A stretch of 64,000 bases of DNA from Mugil cephalus (taxonomy: Eukaryota > Chordata > Actinopteri > Mugiliformes > Mugilidae). Below are positions 34,960 to 47,800 of this stretch, piece by piece. The stretch is from positions 11,351,707 to 11,415,706 of the forward strand of contig NC_061789.1 in NCBI RefSeq assembly GCF_022458985.1. The letters are read 5' to 3'. The notes under the pieces were generated by a model, which was given only the letters and a program-made list of their open reading frames with translations, did not search any database and was not told the origin of the DNA. The translations under genes and the position numbers were made by a program. Every line of letters starts with the position of its first letter. Position 1 is the first letter of the stretch.

Positions 34960-37900
34960 TGCACCTCCGTCCACTCGCCGGTCCTCCGTATCTGCAGTCG
35001 TTCTCACTGGCTCCTCCGAGGAAGGAAGGTGGCGGGGGACCGCAGGCGCATCAGTCAGAAGGAGAATCTGAAAGGAGACAGAATGAGCCTCAAAAGTGAA
35101 CCGGCTCCGAGCCGAAGATGAGTGACTCACTAACCGAGAAGAAGAAGGAGCAGCTGCAACAGCAGCATAAAGTTCAGGCCTCTGTGTGTGTGTGTGTGGT
35201 GAGCGATGTGTGGGCTGATCAAACTGCCCTCTGTCACTCTGCCACTGGTGGAAAGTGGAAAAGAGGGGCCCGCAGCTCAGAGGGTTTCACACAAACACCT
35301 CGAGCCAATCGGGAGGTGTAGCTGCGACGCCTCAGAGCGTCGCCGGCTGTTGAGAAGCTGCAGCGCTGTGAGAACGCGGCTGCAACCGTCTCGACATCCT
35401 CCCACCTACAAACAGGAAACCACACCGAGGGGAGGAAGCCGAGTCCTCCTCTCCTCTCCTCTCCCCTCTACTCCTCTCCTCTCTTCTCCCGTCCTCGCTC
35501 GCCCTCGTTGCTCCTTGCGTAGATTCACGACGCAGAGGGAGGAAGGACGAGAATGGAGGAAAAAAGACGGGAAACAAACTACGGCTTAGATCACCTGAAC
35601 CCGGATGATTGATAGCTGTTTAAAAGTGTCTAAAGAGAGACTCTGCGTGTCCCATTTATTTACTGTATATTTCATGTAAATTGGGATGCACTGTACTTTT
35701 TTGTAAAGTTTTACTTCTACCTCATTCTTATTATTTTATTCTATTCTTATGTGCATGTCTTGTTTATGTATGTTTTTTTTGTGACTCTAGGACAAAATAA
35801 TTTTGTTGTGGGGGTCAATAATCTTGAATCGAAGCGGTTGCTGACTCATAAACTACAACCGTACTATATAAATAATCAAAACATTGCTTAACTCTGAATG
35901 TCAGGAGTCAGTCAAGGTGAAGCCTCTCGGAAGCTTCCTGGAGATTATTGCTACTGACGACAAAACTGCAAGAAGTCAAGAAATGTTGTGAACAAAACGG
36001 AGACGGCCCGGCTAACCGCTCCCCCCCCCCCCAAGTCTTAATGCAAGGCTAAAATAAGATAATCAGCGGTTTGTGACTGTCACGTTAATGAGATTAATAA
36101 ATGTTTTCTTAAAATAATAACATATTAAAGATTTTAGTGATGTTGAGCTGAGCCAAATAAAGAAAAAAAAAATACTCTCGTATAAGTAAAAGGTCTGAAA
36201 AGTCCTGAGGGAATTAAAGTGAATAATACTTTAAATGTGTGGACACATTATATGGACTAATCCCAGGGTTATCGATACCGAAGATACAAAGTCACGTTTA
36301 AAATATCAGTAGTGCAGAAAAAGTCGCCACCTGTTAATCACATCTCTGGATTCTATTTATAGATTCACCACTGAAACCTTTTTGAGTTCACCGTTCAAGG
36401 CATGAAGCGTGACTTCACAGCCAGTTCAAATAATCTGCAGCTCCATTTGGTTGACTTTATTCACGGCAGATATTCTGACTTGTCTCTGCGGAGAAGACAC
36501 AGGTGTCGTAGTGATCATTTCCTTTAAGTGCTCCAGTTAAGGCATGACACCGAACCTGCGTCAAAATGCCGGCTGTGAAAACCTACGTTTGTCGTGAAAT
36601 ATTTAATCGATTAATCTCTTAAATTTCAAAGTTAACGCGTAATTATTCGCAGCTAAAACCTTGTAAATTAATCTTAAATGGATGTTTGTTTTTCCAGTTT
36701 TTTTTTATCCTACGTCAGCATGAGAGTGGACAAATATCTTTGCTTTATGCTAATCAGTCTCGTTATTACGATCCAACCAGAATAACCTCACGGGTTTTGT
36801 ATGCTCCAAGAAATGCGTCTGCATCTGCGTAAGAAAAGATCACCCCAGCGTGGTCTAGTCTTTCTAGAGGGGGAGGAGGTGTGAGGTTAAACATTGTTTG
36901 AGGCTCAAAATAGTCTGGCGGTAAATCAACCCGATGTGTTAGTCTACTATCACGTCCAGAGAAAGCGTCAGGAAGGACAGGTGGATGTGTGTGTGTGTAT
37001 TTATTATTTATTCATCAGTTTCTTCTCCCCACCCCCACAGGGCCCCCTCATGGCCCTGAATGGCTTGGTCTGCGGATCCTGGTGGTGCGGCCCTGGTGAA
37101 AGGTCAAATCAACTTTCAGGACTTTTGTGGCAAGCGCACCATAATAATAATAAACAAATAAATAATAAATAAATAATTTAACCCCAAAACACAATTATTA
37201 TTAGAAAAATACCTGCAGAGGTTGTTTCTTTATGTGACTGTTATCAGAACATCTGCTTTATATACGCTGTTTAAAAGGGCAAACTAGCCCTTTTATTTTT
37301 TTCTACTAATTTTACTTTTCTATTTTTAATTCTTTAAATTTTTTAAAATTAATTTGATCATAAAAAAACAATTTCACATATTGCACACTCAGCCATAGGT
37401 TAATCAATTGTATATTACTACTACTACTATATAAATGAAATAATAATAATAATAATTATAATTAGAATAATAATGTACGTACCTGATGTTAACAACACGT
37501 CCCCGTTCATCTGACGCAAACACACACAAACATCACAACAAGTTAAATCTCATTTAATGTTCAACAAAAAAGCTTAGCTAAAATAATTTGAGGTTAACCT
37601 TCATTAAAAACTTATTTTTTTTTCCTTTTTAAAAATAACCTTTGTTAACATGACATCTGAACTGATAAGGACCTGCAGGAAATAAAAGCTCTGATCTAAA
37701 AAATAAAGAGTTCTGCTTCAAATACGTTCAAAAACGTCCAGCCTTAAATAAAAACGGTAAGAGGTCTGAAGATTCATTGCAATTTTCCTTTTCCTGCGGT
37801 TAGTGTCATTATTAAAACATACAGTATGTACAAACATGTTGTGAAAGGGGATTAATAAAGCTTTTCCTGTATAAAAGGATGCCGCGCGTTTTCGGTCGGG

Positions 37901-38239
37901 GTCGCTCCGCAGGATTTTGTCCTTGTGTTTTTCTCAGCTTGTTTTCGTCATCTCGTCCCAACCTTCAAAATGAAGAGCAGGTTCTGTCCGCTCTGCTCAG
38001 ACAGTCTTTAGTGCTCTTAGTTTGAAGTCTTCGTGTTGAGCTCGCGGTGAAAATAAAAAACAAAAAAAACATCTGAAGTCCCAACACAAAGAAATTTCTC
38101 CAAACGGTCCCGTGTGAAGTTATAAAAAGGCGCTGAGGGGAAAAATAAAAGTCGTCCAAACGCGTTTCTGTGCGAGTCACAAAGTCCTCAGTCATAAAAG
38201 ATTTAGTAACTCAACCACAGCTGCTGAGAAGGACCTTCA
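34960..38239. other. lat upstream region and spns1 3'UTR
   Basis: No coding exon is supported. The left part (to about 35.6 kb) is GC-rich flanking sequence of lat. The rest is AT-rich with a C run near 36021-36032, an ATA/AAT microsatellite near 37141-37175 and another near 37439-37455. The part next to 38239 is spns1 3'UTR on the minus strand; a minus-strand AATAAA occurs at 37297-37292. Confidence 0.5.
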
Positions 38240-41200
38240 TCAGATCAGGACGCTGGACACGGGGACCCGGGTGGACCGGCCGCTTTTCGGCACGACGATC
38301 GGTTCCTCATCTGGCGACACGAGATGATGAGAACAAAATTAGGCAACAGAGAAGTAGCGACTTAGTGGAGTAGAGATCTGAGGCGACACGGAGGTACGTC
38401 TCACCTGGGGGGACGTAGGTCTCGGCCCGGTGGCGGTCCTCCTCGATGAAGAGCGCCGTGGCGAGGAAGAAGCCTCCGCCTATGACGGCCGCGAAGGAGC
38501 AGAGCAGCAGAGAGAGCTGCAGAGAGCGAAACTCCCAGAGGTACGAGTCGTTCTTCCTCAAAGCGTCAGAGACCTGAGACACACAAAGACCATCACACCA
38601 ACTTCCGGGAACTTTTAACCGCTCATATTTATCAGTAGGGAGGCAGCGAGAGCGTGGACGTACCACTCCTATCAGGTACGGGCTCCCCGCGTCTCCCAGG
38701 AGATGGGAGATGACGATCTGCAGAGCCTCGGCCGTGGAGCGACGAGTGGGAACCACCACGTACTGAGAGACAAAGAAGCACATTTGAATTCGTATCTGAA
38801 CTCTCTCCCGCGTCACTGTAACGAGTAAAGAGGCTCGTCTCTCACCAGGAGAATATCAGCCACTATGGCCCAGTTCATGGAGAGGAACGTCTCCCCGAGG
38901 AAAATGAAGACCTGGAGAGATGAACGGAGAACACGTTAAGAAACGCACATAGAGGGTACGCTTGTGACGTCTCCGTGGTTACGGCCCAAAAAGTTGACAG
39001 TTAAACACAGAGATTAGCAGCATTAGTTTGAATCAATAGCATCTAAATTGTAAAATTTATTTTAAAGAAAGATGAAGAGCTGTTGTGCGATTGACTGTAT
39101 CAACAGATCTGAAAAGCAGTCAGATATATGTTTACACATATCTGCCAAAGAAAAGAGAAGTAAATGGATCCCTGCATTACAAAGAAACAACTGGAATCCA
39201 GGCACAGAAACCTGGTGTTGTGCTGCATTTTTCTGATATACCTTAAGTTACTTTTTAAGTTACGTTGTGGAGGGCTCTCAGATAAGTTGTTGTTGTTTTG
39301 GTGTAGTTATGGTCAACAGTAATTATTTCAGTTTCAACAATAGATAAAAATAAATGGAATATTTGTGATCTCTCCTAGTCGTCCTTTTAACATCCGGTCA
39401 GACGCTATAGTATTATATGTGTAACGCTACTTCTCAGTAAAACACTTAGCATTAGCATCTTTTATTTAGCTACATTTATCATAACTGAAATGTCCTAAAA
39501 CTAACTTAACTAATGGAAACTGAGGCTAATCCTCTTTTCCAAAGCCAGACTAGTTTGTATCGATGATTGTTGAGTCCAACTGTCCATAATTTGAGCTGAT
39601 AATCCACATTTTTCCTGGTCTCGTTGTATTTACTGATACATTTCACCATGTTTTTGCCACACAGGGGGGCAATACACATCAATACACATCCTCTATAGAC
39701 TAAAAACTACTCTTAATTAACATTAACTCCAACTGTGACATATAATCTACGACAAAAGGAGGAAACCCCGACTCATGATCCATGGTTTACTGATAATTTA
39801 ACATGTTTGGAAGGGATTGATTGGTCGGCTGTATTTCTAGCCTCAGAAAAGTCTTCACATTTGACTTTTTTTGAAAATTCTAATAATATTATTAGATCAA
39901 TAATATTAATAAATCTATATATCAGACAGGTTGTGTTCTAAATAACTGATCAGACCAGCTCCAGGTCCGATCGTCAGGCTGAAACGTGGAGGACGAGCTG
40001 AACTCACGTATGTGGCGATGGTGCTGGCCTCAGCGAAGACGATGGCCAGGTACAGGAAAGGGGCCGACAGCAGCAGGCCGCCGGCGCAGACCAGCGGGTC
40101 GGCTTGGCCCGTCTTCGTCCTCAGCCAGCGGCTCACCTGCACGCCGCTGGCCACGCCCAGAATACCTGTGACGACGGTGATGATCCCGAAAATCAAACTG
40201 TCAGAAGAAAAAAATAAAAAATGGGTCAGGAGGGGGGGAGGGAGTAGAAGAAGATTCGGTTCATTGTTGACGGGCGTTACCACCTGTCGGAGGAGGCGCA
40301 GTGTCCCTCCACACAGGGAGCCCTTTCTCCGCTGAACACAGCAGCTCTGAAGAGGAACGTCGGAGCCCAGAGAGCCAGGGAGCCCGTCACAAACGCCACG
40401 GCCGTGAAGCCGAAGGTGGACAAGATGAAGCTGGGGCTGCAGAGGAGAACAAGCATCAAACCTTTGCGGTATTCTGTTTTTATCCATCGGTCATCTCTCT
40501 TTAGCTAATCTCTTCAGCAGTGACCTACTTCTTGCTCAGAGCGTGCAGGTCCTTCAGCCAGCTGGTCCGGTGCAGCTGATGCTCGGCCCGTTCCTCGATG
40601 GCTCCTCTTTTAGGCTCCTTCACCACAAACAGGAGCAGCAACACGGCCACCAGCCCTAACGCGGGAGTCACCTGGAGGAGGAGGAGGAGGAGGAGGAGGA
40701 ACGTGATCAAACGGGCTGCTGCAGATGTTTCCGATCAACTCAAACCGGCACAAAGGAGGACTGACCCGCAGGGCGTAGTGCCAGTCCTTCGTCAGGTTGT
40801 TGACTTGAGAGCCCACGATGTATCCAAGGCCGCTGCCCACGGGAATGGCGAAATAAAAGATGGACAGCATGTTGGTCCTCTTCCCTCCGACGTAGAGGTC
40901 TGCGATGATGGTGGGGGCGATGGTGGAGTAGCTGGCCTCCCCGACTCCCACCAGGCCTCGCGTCAACAGCAGAGCCCAGAAATGCTGCAGCAAGAAAACA
41001 CCGAACTGTTATTTCAACAATCCAGCTTCTCAAAATGTTTGGTCGTTCTGGATGATCGGCGAACCACCACTCGCCTCTTTGGGGGTGTAGGAGCTGGCGA
41101 GCGTCACCAAGGACCAGAACAAAATGCCGACGCTCATGATGTACTTCCTGTTGTAGCGGTCGCCGAGGTACCCAAAGACAGGAGCCAGGAACATGTAGCT

Positions 41201-42244
41201 GCAGATAAAAACTGAGAGCAGGCAAACAGCCCGTCAGTCGTGACGGGACAGAAATAAACACAGGAGCTGCAGCCGATCGGTCGTCTCACCCGTTTGGAGT
41301 AAGCCGGACTTCCCGTCGTCAATCCCGAAATAATGCTCGATGTCCGGGAGGACACCTGGTGGAGCCGACAAGAAAGAGCGGGGTTCATTTATTACGTCGC
41401 ACTTCAACATATTTGATGTGTTTATTGATGTATAATGCAGGAAGTTCTAGTGAGAAGAACAGTCCAGGAAACAAGATTATGCGAGAACATTATCAGAAAC
41501 AGGTCGGAAACACATCCCTCCTCCTTGGTGCCTGCGTTACCCACAATGCACGTGGAAACATGCTGAGGTGGAAAGTCCTTTTAGACAGAGTCTAATTAAA
41601 AGGTAAAAATACTGATTTTGCTGATACAGAATAAATCAAATTTAAAACAAGTTGATAAAGTTAAAAAAGTTTCTATTCATATATTTATTTTTAATTACGA
41701 TATTAACACTATTTATTTTATTTAATACGTTTATAAAAGATAAGATCCCAAATAAAAACCACCAGCATACAAATATAATAAAGAACATGTGGTAATGAGA
41801 TATATATCATGTTAAGAGGCTGTACTGTAATTCGACAGACTCTTCCTAATAAGAAAAGTGAAAACCTTCTATTTGTTGATCTGTCAAAATGATCTAAACT
41901 GTCTCTGTGATAAAAGCACCCACAAGCAGCGATGATTCATTTCCTTTCTCACAGGAAGTTTCTACTTTATCGCTTCCTACAAAGAACGACAAAAAACAAA
42001 AAAAAAAAAAAACAAGGTGCGGTGTACCTGCTACAGTGAACCTGTCCATGTAGTTGAGCAGATTGATGTAGCAGAGGATGAAGACGGTGGACAGCGCTCG
42101 GACCCGGGACACCCCGCTGGCCGACTCCCCCTCCTCCTCCTGCGGCCGCTGGGACCCCGTCCTGTCCCGGTCCTCCGGACCCTCCGCCTCGCTGTCAGAG
42201 GAGAAGAACGGAGCGGAGTCCGACGTCGGCTCACCCAGAGACAT
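38240..42244 (-). CDS. spns1: Spinster homologue 1, lysosomal lysophospholipid transporter (11 coding exons)
   Basis: Major-facilitator transporter of the lysosomal membrane that exports lysophosphatidylcholine/ethanolamine with protons. Exons (minus): 42244-42028, 41355-41290, 41211-41075, 40984-40766, 40671-40529, 40436-40284, 40197-40008, 38911-38846, 38762-38664, 38573-38405, 38310-38240; 509 aa, close to human (528). Seen: Ser/Glu-rich cytosolic N-terminus; first helix at about 50-72 with NYMDR (N64-R68); the MFS loop motif [10 protein letters not shown] at 108-117; [13 protein letters not shown] with E156; RRSTAEA and [14 protein letters not shown] late in the fold; C-terminus [13 protein letters not shown]. 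All introns are GT-AG except the one after 41075, which begins GC (AG|GCGAGT). Upstream, a 5'UTR exon ends at 43770, and the acceptor just before the ATG reads CTCTCCCCAG. spns1 sits head-to-tail between nfatc2ip and lat, as in human. Confidence 0.95.
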
Positions 42245-43769
42245 GGCTGCTGCTGCTGGGGAGAGGCGGCAAAGGGGCAGTTCGTTTAAATGGTGACAGA
42301 AAGGGATCTGAAGCAGCTGAGCCATTGTCTGACTCCGATTATCCATTTCATGTTGTGGCCCCTGAACTAAAAGTTGTGAGTTTGACACCTCTGTGTTAGG
42401 CCATATGTTTTAAGTGCTGCCACACACACGGAAGTTATGTGAACATGTTATGAGCACACAGGGGGAGGACCACAGTGGAAAATCCTGTTTATCTTCTTTT
42501 GCTCAAAGCTCTGTGTCAAATGTCACATGGAAGAACTGGAAATCAAAGCGAAAGTAGTTATATTCTTCTTTGCATCACGTAATTATTGCAGTGGAAAGGC
42601 ATCGAATGCGCCGCTGAAGAGAACCCGTATAAAGGAGAAGCAGGGAAACTACAAACATGTGACGTCCGGGAAGAGGAGCTCATGACACAGACAATGAGCT
42701 GATGTGGTCACTTTTTGCTTCATTCAGTGGAACTGCAGGACGGGCTGTGGTTTACTAAAAGACACTTCACTCATCAGCGTACGCTGAGGTGTTCACACGG
42801 TTTCTGCTGACATATAAAACGATACGTGTTCATGGTCAGACCTGCAATTCACATAATCACAGTTTATTATCAAACTTGAGTAACGTCCAGACGTAAAATG
42901 CAATCTGGTTATCTCTGTTTTTTATGCAAATATAAACTGATTGTTGAATGTGGCCGCACATTGCAACGACAAATTATCATATAATTGTCATATTTAAGAT
43001 TTTCTGTCACAGAAGTGACGCAGGCACAGACGTACTGTATGTGCAGAGACATCATTAGGCTGCCCTGACCTTCGCTCCATTAGTAAACACAGCTCAATGA
43101 TTAGACAGTGCGTGATTTCCCCCTGCGCAGGTCCGCCGGCTTAAACTTACATCTGAACTCAGCCTCACGAGTAAGTAATAAGCTGGTAAAAATACCAGCA
43201 GCATGCGCAGGTTAACTCGCTGCGGTGCAATTCACAAAATTCCAGCCCCCATTCACAATTCAGGAATTTTTATGTTTTTGCTTTGCAGTAAGCATTAATG
43301 CTGGTTTAAACCCCCGGTGTGTCCTAAAAAAAGAATCTAAAAAATTCGGCAAACAAACAATTGTTTTTGCCCCGATGCGTTTTGATTAATTTCAATATGC
43401 AAATCACTGCCAGGTATGAAGAGTAACTCCAGAGTCTATTGCGGATTTTGTTAATTCTGTGTAAACTGCATTACAAATACATCAAGTTAAGTTGCTTTAA
43501 AGTCTTTAATCTTTTTTGATGATGACGATGAATTCGGCAAACGAACAACATGTTTTGGATAAATACTTAGCTTTAGATTTGAATCTAACAAGTGGCATTT
43601 CTTTCATGGGTTCACTCTTGTTAGAGCAAAACTAAATTCGTAGCATTTTGAATAGAATTCGTTGTAAAAGTGCACTCGGTCTGTCATGTAGTCTGAATGG
43701 TTTTAATGAGCGTGTCTTCATTTTACTGCTGAGCCAGTGTCAGTCGCTGTTAGCCTGCTTGTTGTTTAC

Positions 43770-43995
43770 CTGTGAGGATGAGTCAGGCTGAAGCTTCTTT
43801 CTTCTTTCTGCCGCGGGCTGCAAAGCTCCTCGTCGTCACACACGCCCAGAAACTCTAAGCTGAACCCATGCTGAAGATTTACAGGTTAAAATATTCCCCG
43901 AGCACACAGTCTGCCGGGACAACAGCTTAAAAAAACCTGAATGTTTACTGCGGAACTACTAAAATTGACGCCCCTATACGGCCGCCATGACGGTT
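43770..43995 (-). other. spns1: spns1 5'UTR exon (putative)
   Basis: On the minus strand CACAG|GTAAAC at 43771-43764 is a good donor, and the only acceptor needed downstream is the one 11 nt before the spns1 ATG. The upstream edge, near an ATGGCGGC word (YY1-like initiator) at about 43988, is a guess. The 1.5 kb intron between (42256-43769) shows no coding sequence. Confidence 0.5.
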
Positions 43996-44018
43996 TTGAC
44001 CACACTTCCGCTTCGCTG

Positions 44019-44050
44019 CTCACGTGACTTTATTATCGGCGAATCACGTG
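44019..44050. promoter_or_regulatory. Two CACGTG E-boxes (candidate CLEAR/TFEB sites) upstream of spns1
   Basis: CTCACGTGAC at 44019-44028 differs by one base from the CLEAR consensus GTCACGTGAC; ATCACGTGGC at 44043-44052 has a second CACGTG core (44045-44050). They lie just upstream of the putative spns1 first exon. CLEAR elements bound by TFEB/TFE3 are typical of lysosomal genes, which fits the product; occupancy is inferred. Confidence 0.5.
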
Positions 44051-44200
44051 GCAGAAATTAATTCATAAAAGAGGAAGCGTTTCTGTCACTGGGTGTAAAG
44101 TCAGCAGAGTGAGACAGTTAGCAAGTATTTAAATTTAATATAATATACCCAATAATTTAGAACATATTTTTTTTTATCTTTTTATTTTAATCATCTAACA

Positions 44201-44508
44201 CAGAAGCGTCAAACTCATTTTAGTTCAAGGGCCCATTTTGATCTCAAGGGGGCCGGACCAGTAACACAATAACTTATTAACTTGTAAATAACAACTCCAA
44301 ATGTTTCCCTTTGCTGTAGTGCAAAAAGGTACAGCTACATGTAATGAGCAGCCGTATATTTCTAAAGAGGTGCGAGTGCAATTTCTTATTTTATCGAAAA
44401 ATTTTCAGCTAATATCTTCAGTGTAATTTTTGCAAATTCATCCAGCGGGCCAAATTGGACCCTCTGGTGGGCCGTCTTTGGCCCTCGGGCCTTATGTTGA
44501 CACCCCTG
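44201..44508. mobile_element. hAT-type MITE, 308 bp, with perfect target duplication
   Basis: Starts CAGAAGCGTCAAACTCAT and ends GTTGACACCCCTG, imperfect inverted repeats of the CAGGGGTGTCAA type. It is flanked by identical 8-mers ATCTAACA at 44193-44200 and 44509-44516. The interior is non-coding. It lies between spns1 and the 3' end of nfatc2ip. Confidence 0.9.
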
Positions 44509-44790
44509 ATCTAACACATGCATCTGTTTCTTAGTATGTTTTTTGTAATAAGAATAATTAAACATCCCTATATTATTTTTACTTTTATTTTGTACTCAAC
44601 ACCATGTGACATGATGTAGCTCCTGCTCTGCCTTTAGGGGGCACAACAAACACCTCTACTCATATTTATAGTTGGCGGGTTGGTTTAGGTTTGAAACACA
44701 CTCAGGAGTATTTATTTATTTATTTATTTTCAAAACTGTATTTATAGTGCAAACAACATATTTTATTAAATTTCTCAATAAAAAAGAACA

Positions 44791-44796
44791 TTTATT
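44791..44796 (-). terminator. Candidate nfatc2ip polyadenylation signal
   Basis: AATAAA on the minus strand, about 75 nt beyond the nfatc2ip stop (44872-44870). Further copies occur in the TTTA microsatellite at about 44709-44730. Confidence 0.6.
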
Positions 44797-44869
44797 GAAG
44801 TAATAAGTGAAGTCTTATTACAGTAACAAAAACTGAACCATGCTATTCACACAATGGCAAAGATAACAC

Positions 44870-47800
44870 TCAGATCCAGACTTCTATGATATCTCCGTCC
44901 TCCATGTTGAGCTGAGCCGGCGTCTGACTGGCTGCGACTTTGGAGCCGTCGAAGTGGAATCGGACCTTTGTCTGCGCGGCGGCAGACATCTTGCACAGAT
45001 ACTGAGAGAAGATAGAGCCCAGCGGGGCGTCCTGTAACACGTGACACGTGACGTCATTAGTTTGCGTTCGGCTACTAAAGCAAACACAAGGCGAGGACGA
45101 GGATACTTACTCTGTTTAGAGAGAATTCCTGAGACGAGTCTTTGTCTTTGCTCTGCAGCCTCACGGTGATGATGCTGCCGTCGTCGGCAGCTTTGAGGTT
45201 TTCCTCCGCCATGACGACACAGTCTGCACAGAAGAAAGAAAAGATTTCAAGAAATTAGATTTTTTTCTTTTAGATCTGAGCTTGATCAGATCATTTAACT
45301 ACTAGAACTGACTCTGACACCTGTGGTTCCGACATTAAAGTTACTCTGAGGACGAAACGTAAACACTTGGGTGCAGGGTCAGGTTAAAATGATCTTTCAT
45401 CAAACCCTTTAGTTCTTTTATTAACACAGACATTGACGTCAGCAAAGGTTTATCTGTCAGCCGCTGCTGATTAACTGCGCTCTGCCAAAGATGAAGACGC
45501 ATCTGTGACATCACTCTATCACTGCTATTGACCGGTGCTGTTGTAGCATAATTTCCTGTAAACAGTCGACAACATGACGGCACCACAAAAGTCAAATAAA
45601 ATCAACTCGTTACAGAACATAGGTCTAATAGTTAAGCTCTGACTGGTTGAAAATGCTGCCTGCCTTAAGGTGTTGTGGTCGTGTAATTAAATCATTTATA
45701 AATGATTTTATCCATTAAGAATTTTAGTTTTTTGTCTTTTCTCTGCTCTCTTAAAATGCCAAGAAGCATCACAGCAAAAACTATAAAAAAAAAAAGTTGT
45801 GTCAATAAGAACAGATTAAAAAAACTATTGCTGAACTATTATACATCTGGTTGTTGCCGGTCTCCCGCATGAATGACTCCGACAGTTTATTATATGACGA
45901 AGTAGGGGGCTGTATTAATCCACTGAAAAGACACATATCGCCAACTAGTGTGGAGGAGGAGGACATGTCCTGTCAATTAATAAATTTTCTCCGTTACAAG
46001 TAAACTGGGACAAGGACCACATTCAGAAAGTCGAATTTCGATTCTTGATTAAGCTGCGCATGTAAACGCACCAACATTCATCCTGTGATTATTCATTCAT
46101 TTCATAGTTTTAAGTAAAGAATCTAATTACTGTGTCATGTGACTCACCTATGATGTCGGCGATGCCGAGGCCGAGCTCGCTGACGGTGGAGTCCGTCTGC
46201 AGCTCCACTTCCTCCCTCATCAGCAGGAGGCGAGAAGGAGGGACGTTCAGGATGGAGGACAGTCGCGTAGCTACGTCACTAAGAAGTGTTGACTAAAAAC
46301 AAACAAAGGGGAAGTGAAATGATTTGTTCATGTAGGGCAGCACTAACCACAAAAATCGTCTGAAAACATAATTTCATAATTTCATAATGCCCTTTTCCAT
46401 CTGGAGAAAAATATATTCACACTAATAGATGAGTAAACTTTAATATTTGATAGTTCCATGCAATTTATTTGCTAATTAAATAATGGAAACATGTTAAAAT
46501 GCAACTGTTGCCCTGAGACAACAATGTACCATTATGGAATCAAGATGGCAGCATTAACGTGTGTGAGTATTGTGTGTTTAGGTGTTATGTTCAAAAGCAG
46601 CCATTCGTCATAATTTTGTTTTGATTTGTACAATTTCACAAAGGTAAATTTGACATTGGCTGCAGTAGGTTCAGGCTATTACTTTACTTTAATTTACTTT
46701 CCTCCATTTGCACATTTGCCTCCATTTACAGAATGAATTCAGCCTCATTCTATGCCTCTTTGAAGAAGAAGAAGAAGAAGAAGAAGAAGAAGAAGAGGGT
46801 ACTTCGCACTTCTAAAGGTTATAATCTTAGTTTGAATACTTTCTTTAAAGTATTACGCTTTGACTCTTCAAATTCGATTTGTTGTTCCACAATAGTACAA
46901 TGTTGCCTACAGGCATCTTTCAGACAACAAAGCCTTCAAAAGAGTTCCTTTTCTAACATTTTAAAAATTTACAATGGCGTATATTGTAACCTGTTGATGC
47001 TTTTAAATATTTGATACATGTTTATGATATAAATGATGTTCAAATTGAAAGAAAAGTCTCTTTTTTTACTTTTCACCATTACGGTACAATGTTGCCTACA
47101 GGCAACAAAGCCCAAAAACTTCCAAAAAATAAAAAAATTTAAAAATTCTTTAGATTATGTTTATTTAGTCTATTTTAAGACAAAAAACCTCCTAACTGGC
47201 ATCATAATGCATGTCATAGAGGGTTAAGTGCTGTAAATAAAAACAACTGAGCAAGAACTGAAATGTTAGTCTGATAAATTGTAGCTCAACTCTGAGAAAA
47301 TCTTCCAAACACAATGTGATTTCCTGCTGTTTCCGCCCGTAACTGTTACGACTGTATTAGGAGTCAGGTGCGGCTGATTCTCCTGTTGGAGCCGATAAAC
47401 TGCAGCGGATGAAGAGGACACGGGTGATTAAACGACTTCTGTTTCTACAGTTGTCTGGACGGTTGGTACAAAAACAGGCTGAGGACTAAAAACTGAGAAA
47501 GGGACATTCAGTTTGTGGTTTGAAGTAAAACCTGGACTGAGCCTGAGTACAGGCGTCTTTAGGATGGTACGTACACACAGCACCGGGATCTTGTGCACAT
47601 CTGTACGGCAGCGGATCTTGAGAGGAATCTCCCGCACAAACGGGCTGTAACCTGAAGGGCTCATGATGATGACATCGTCGTCGTCGTCGTCCTCGTCGTT
47701 ACAGTCAGGCTCCACCTCGATGGGAGGGGGAGCCAGGGCGCCTCGACGCCGTCTGGACCGCCCCCTCCCACCCTGAAGTTCTGGAGACAGGAGGGAGTTC

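Noticed and set aside
39735-40504. Plus-strand frames antisense to spns1
   Set aside because: They overlap spns1 exons, whose minus-strand frame is conserved with the human protein across every junction.
46733-47227. Two open frames with poly-Lys and hydrophobic stretches in nfatc2ip intron 6
   Set aside because: They arise from the GAA microsatellite and a decayed repeat containing GTACAATGTTGCC; no conserved domain.
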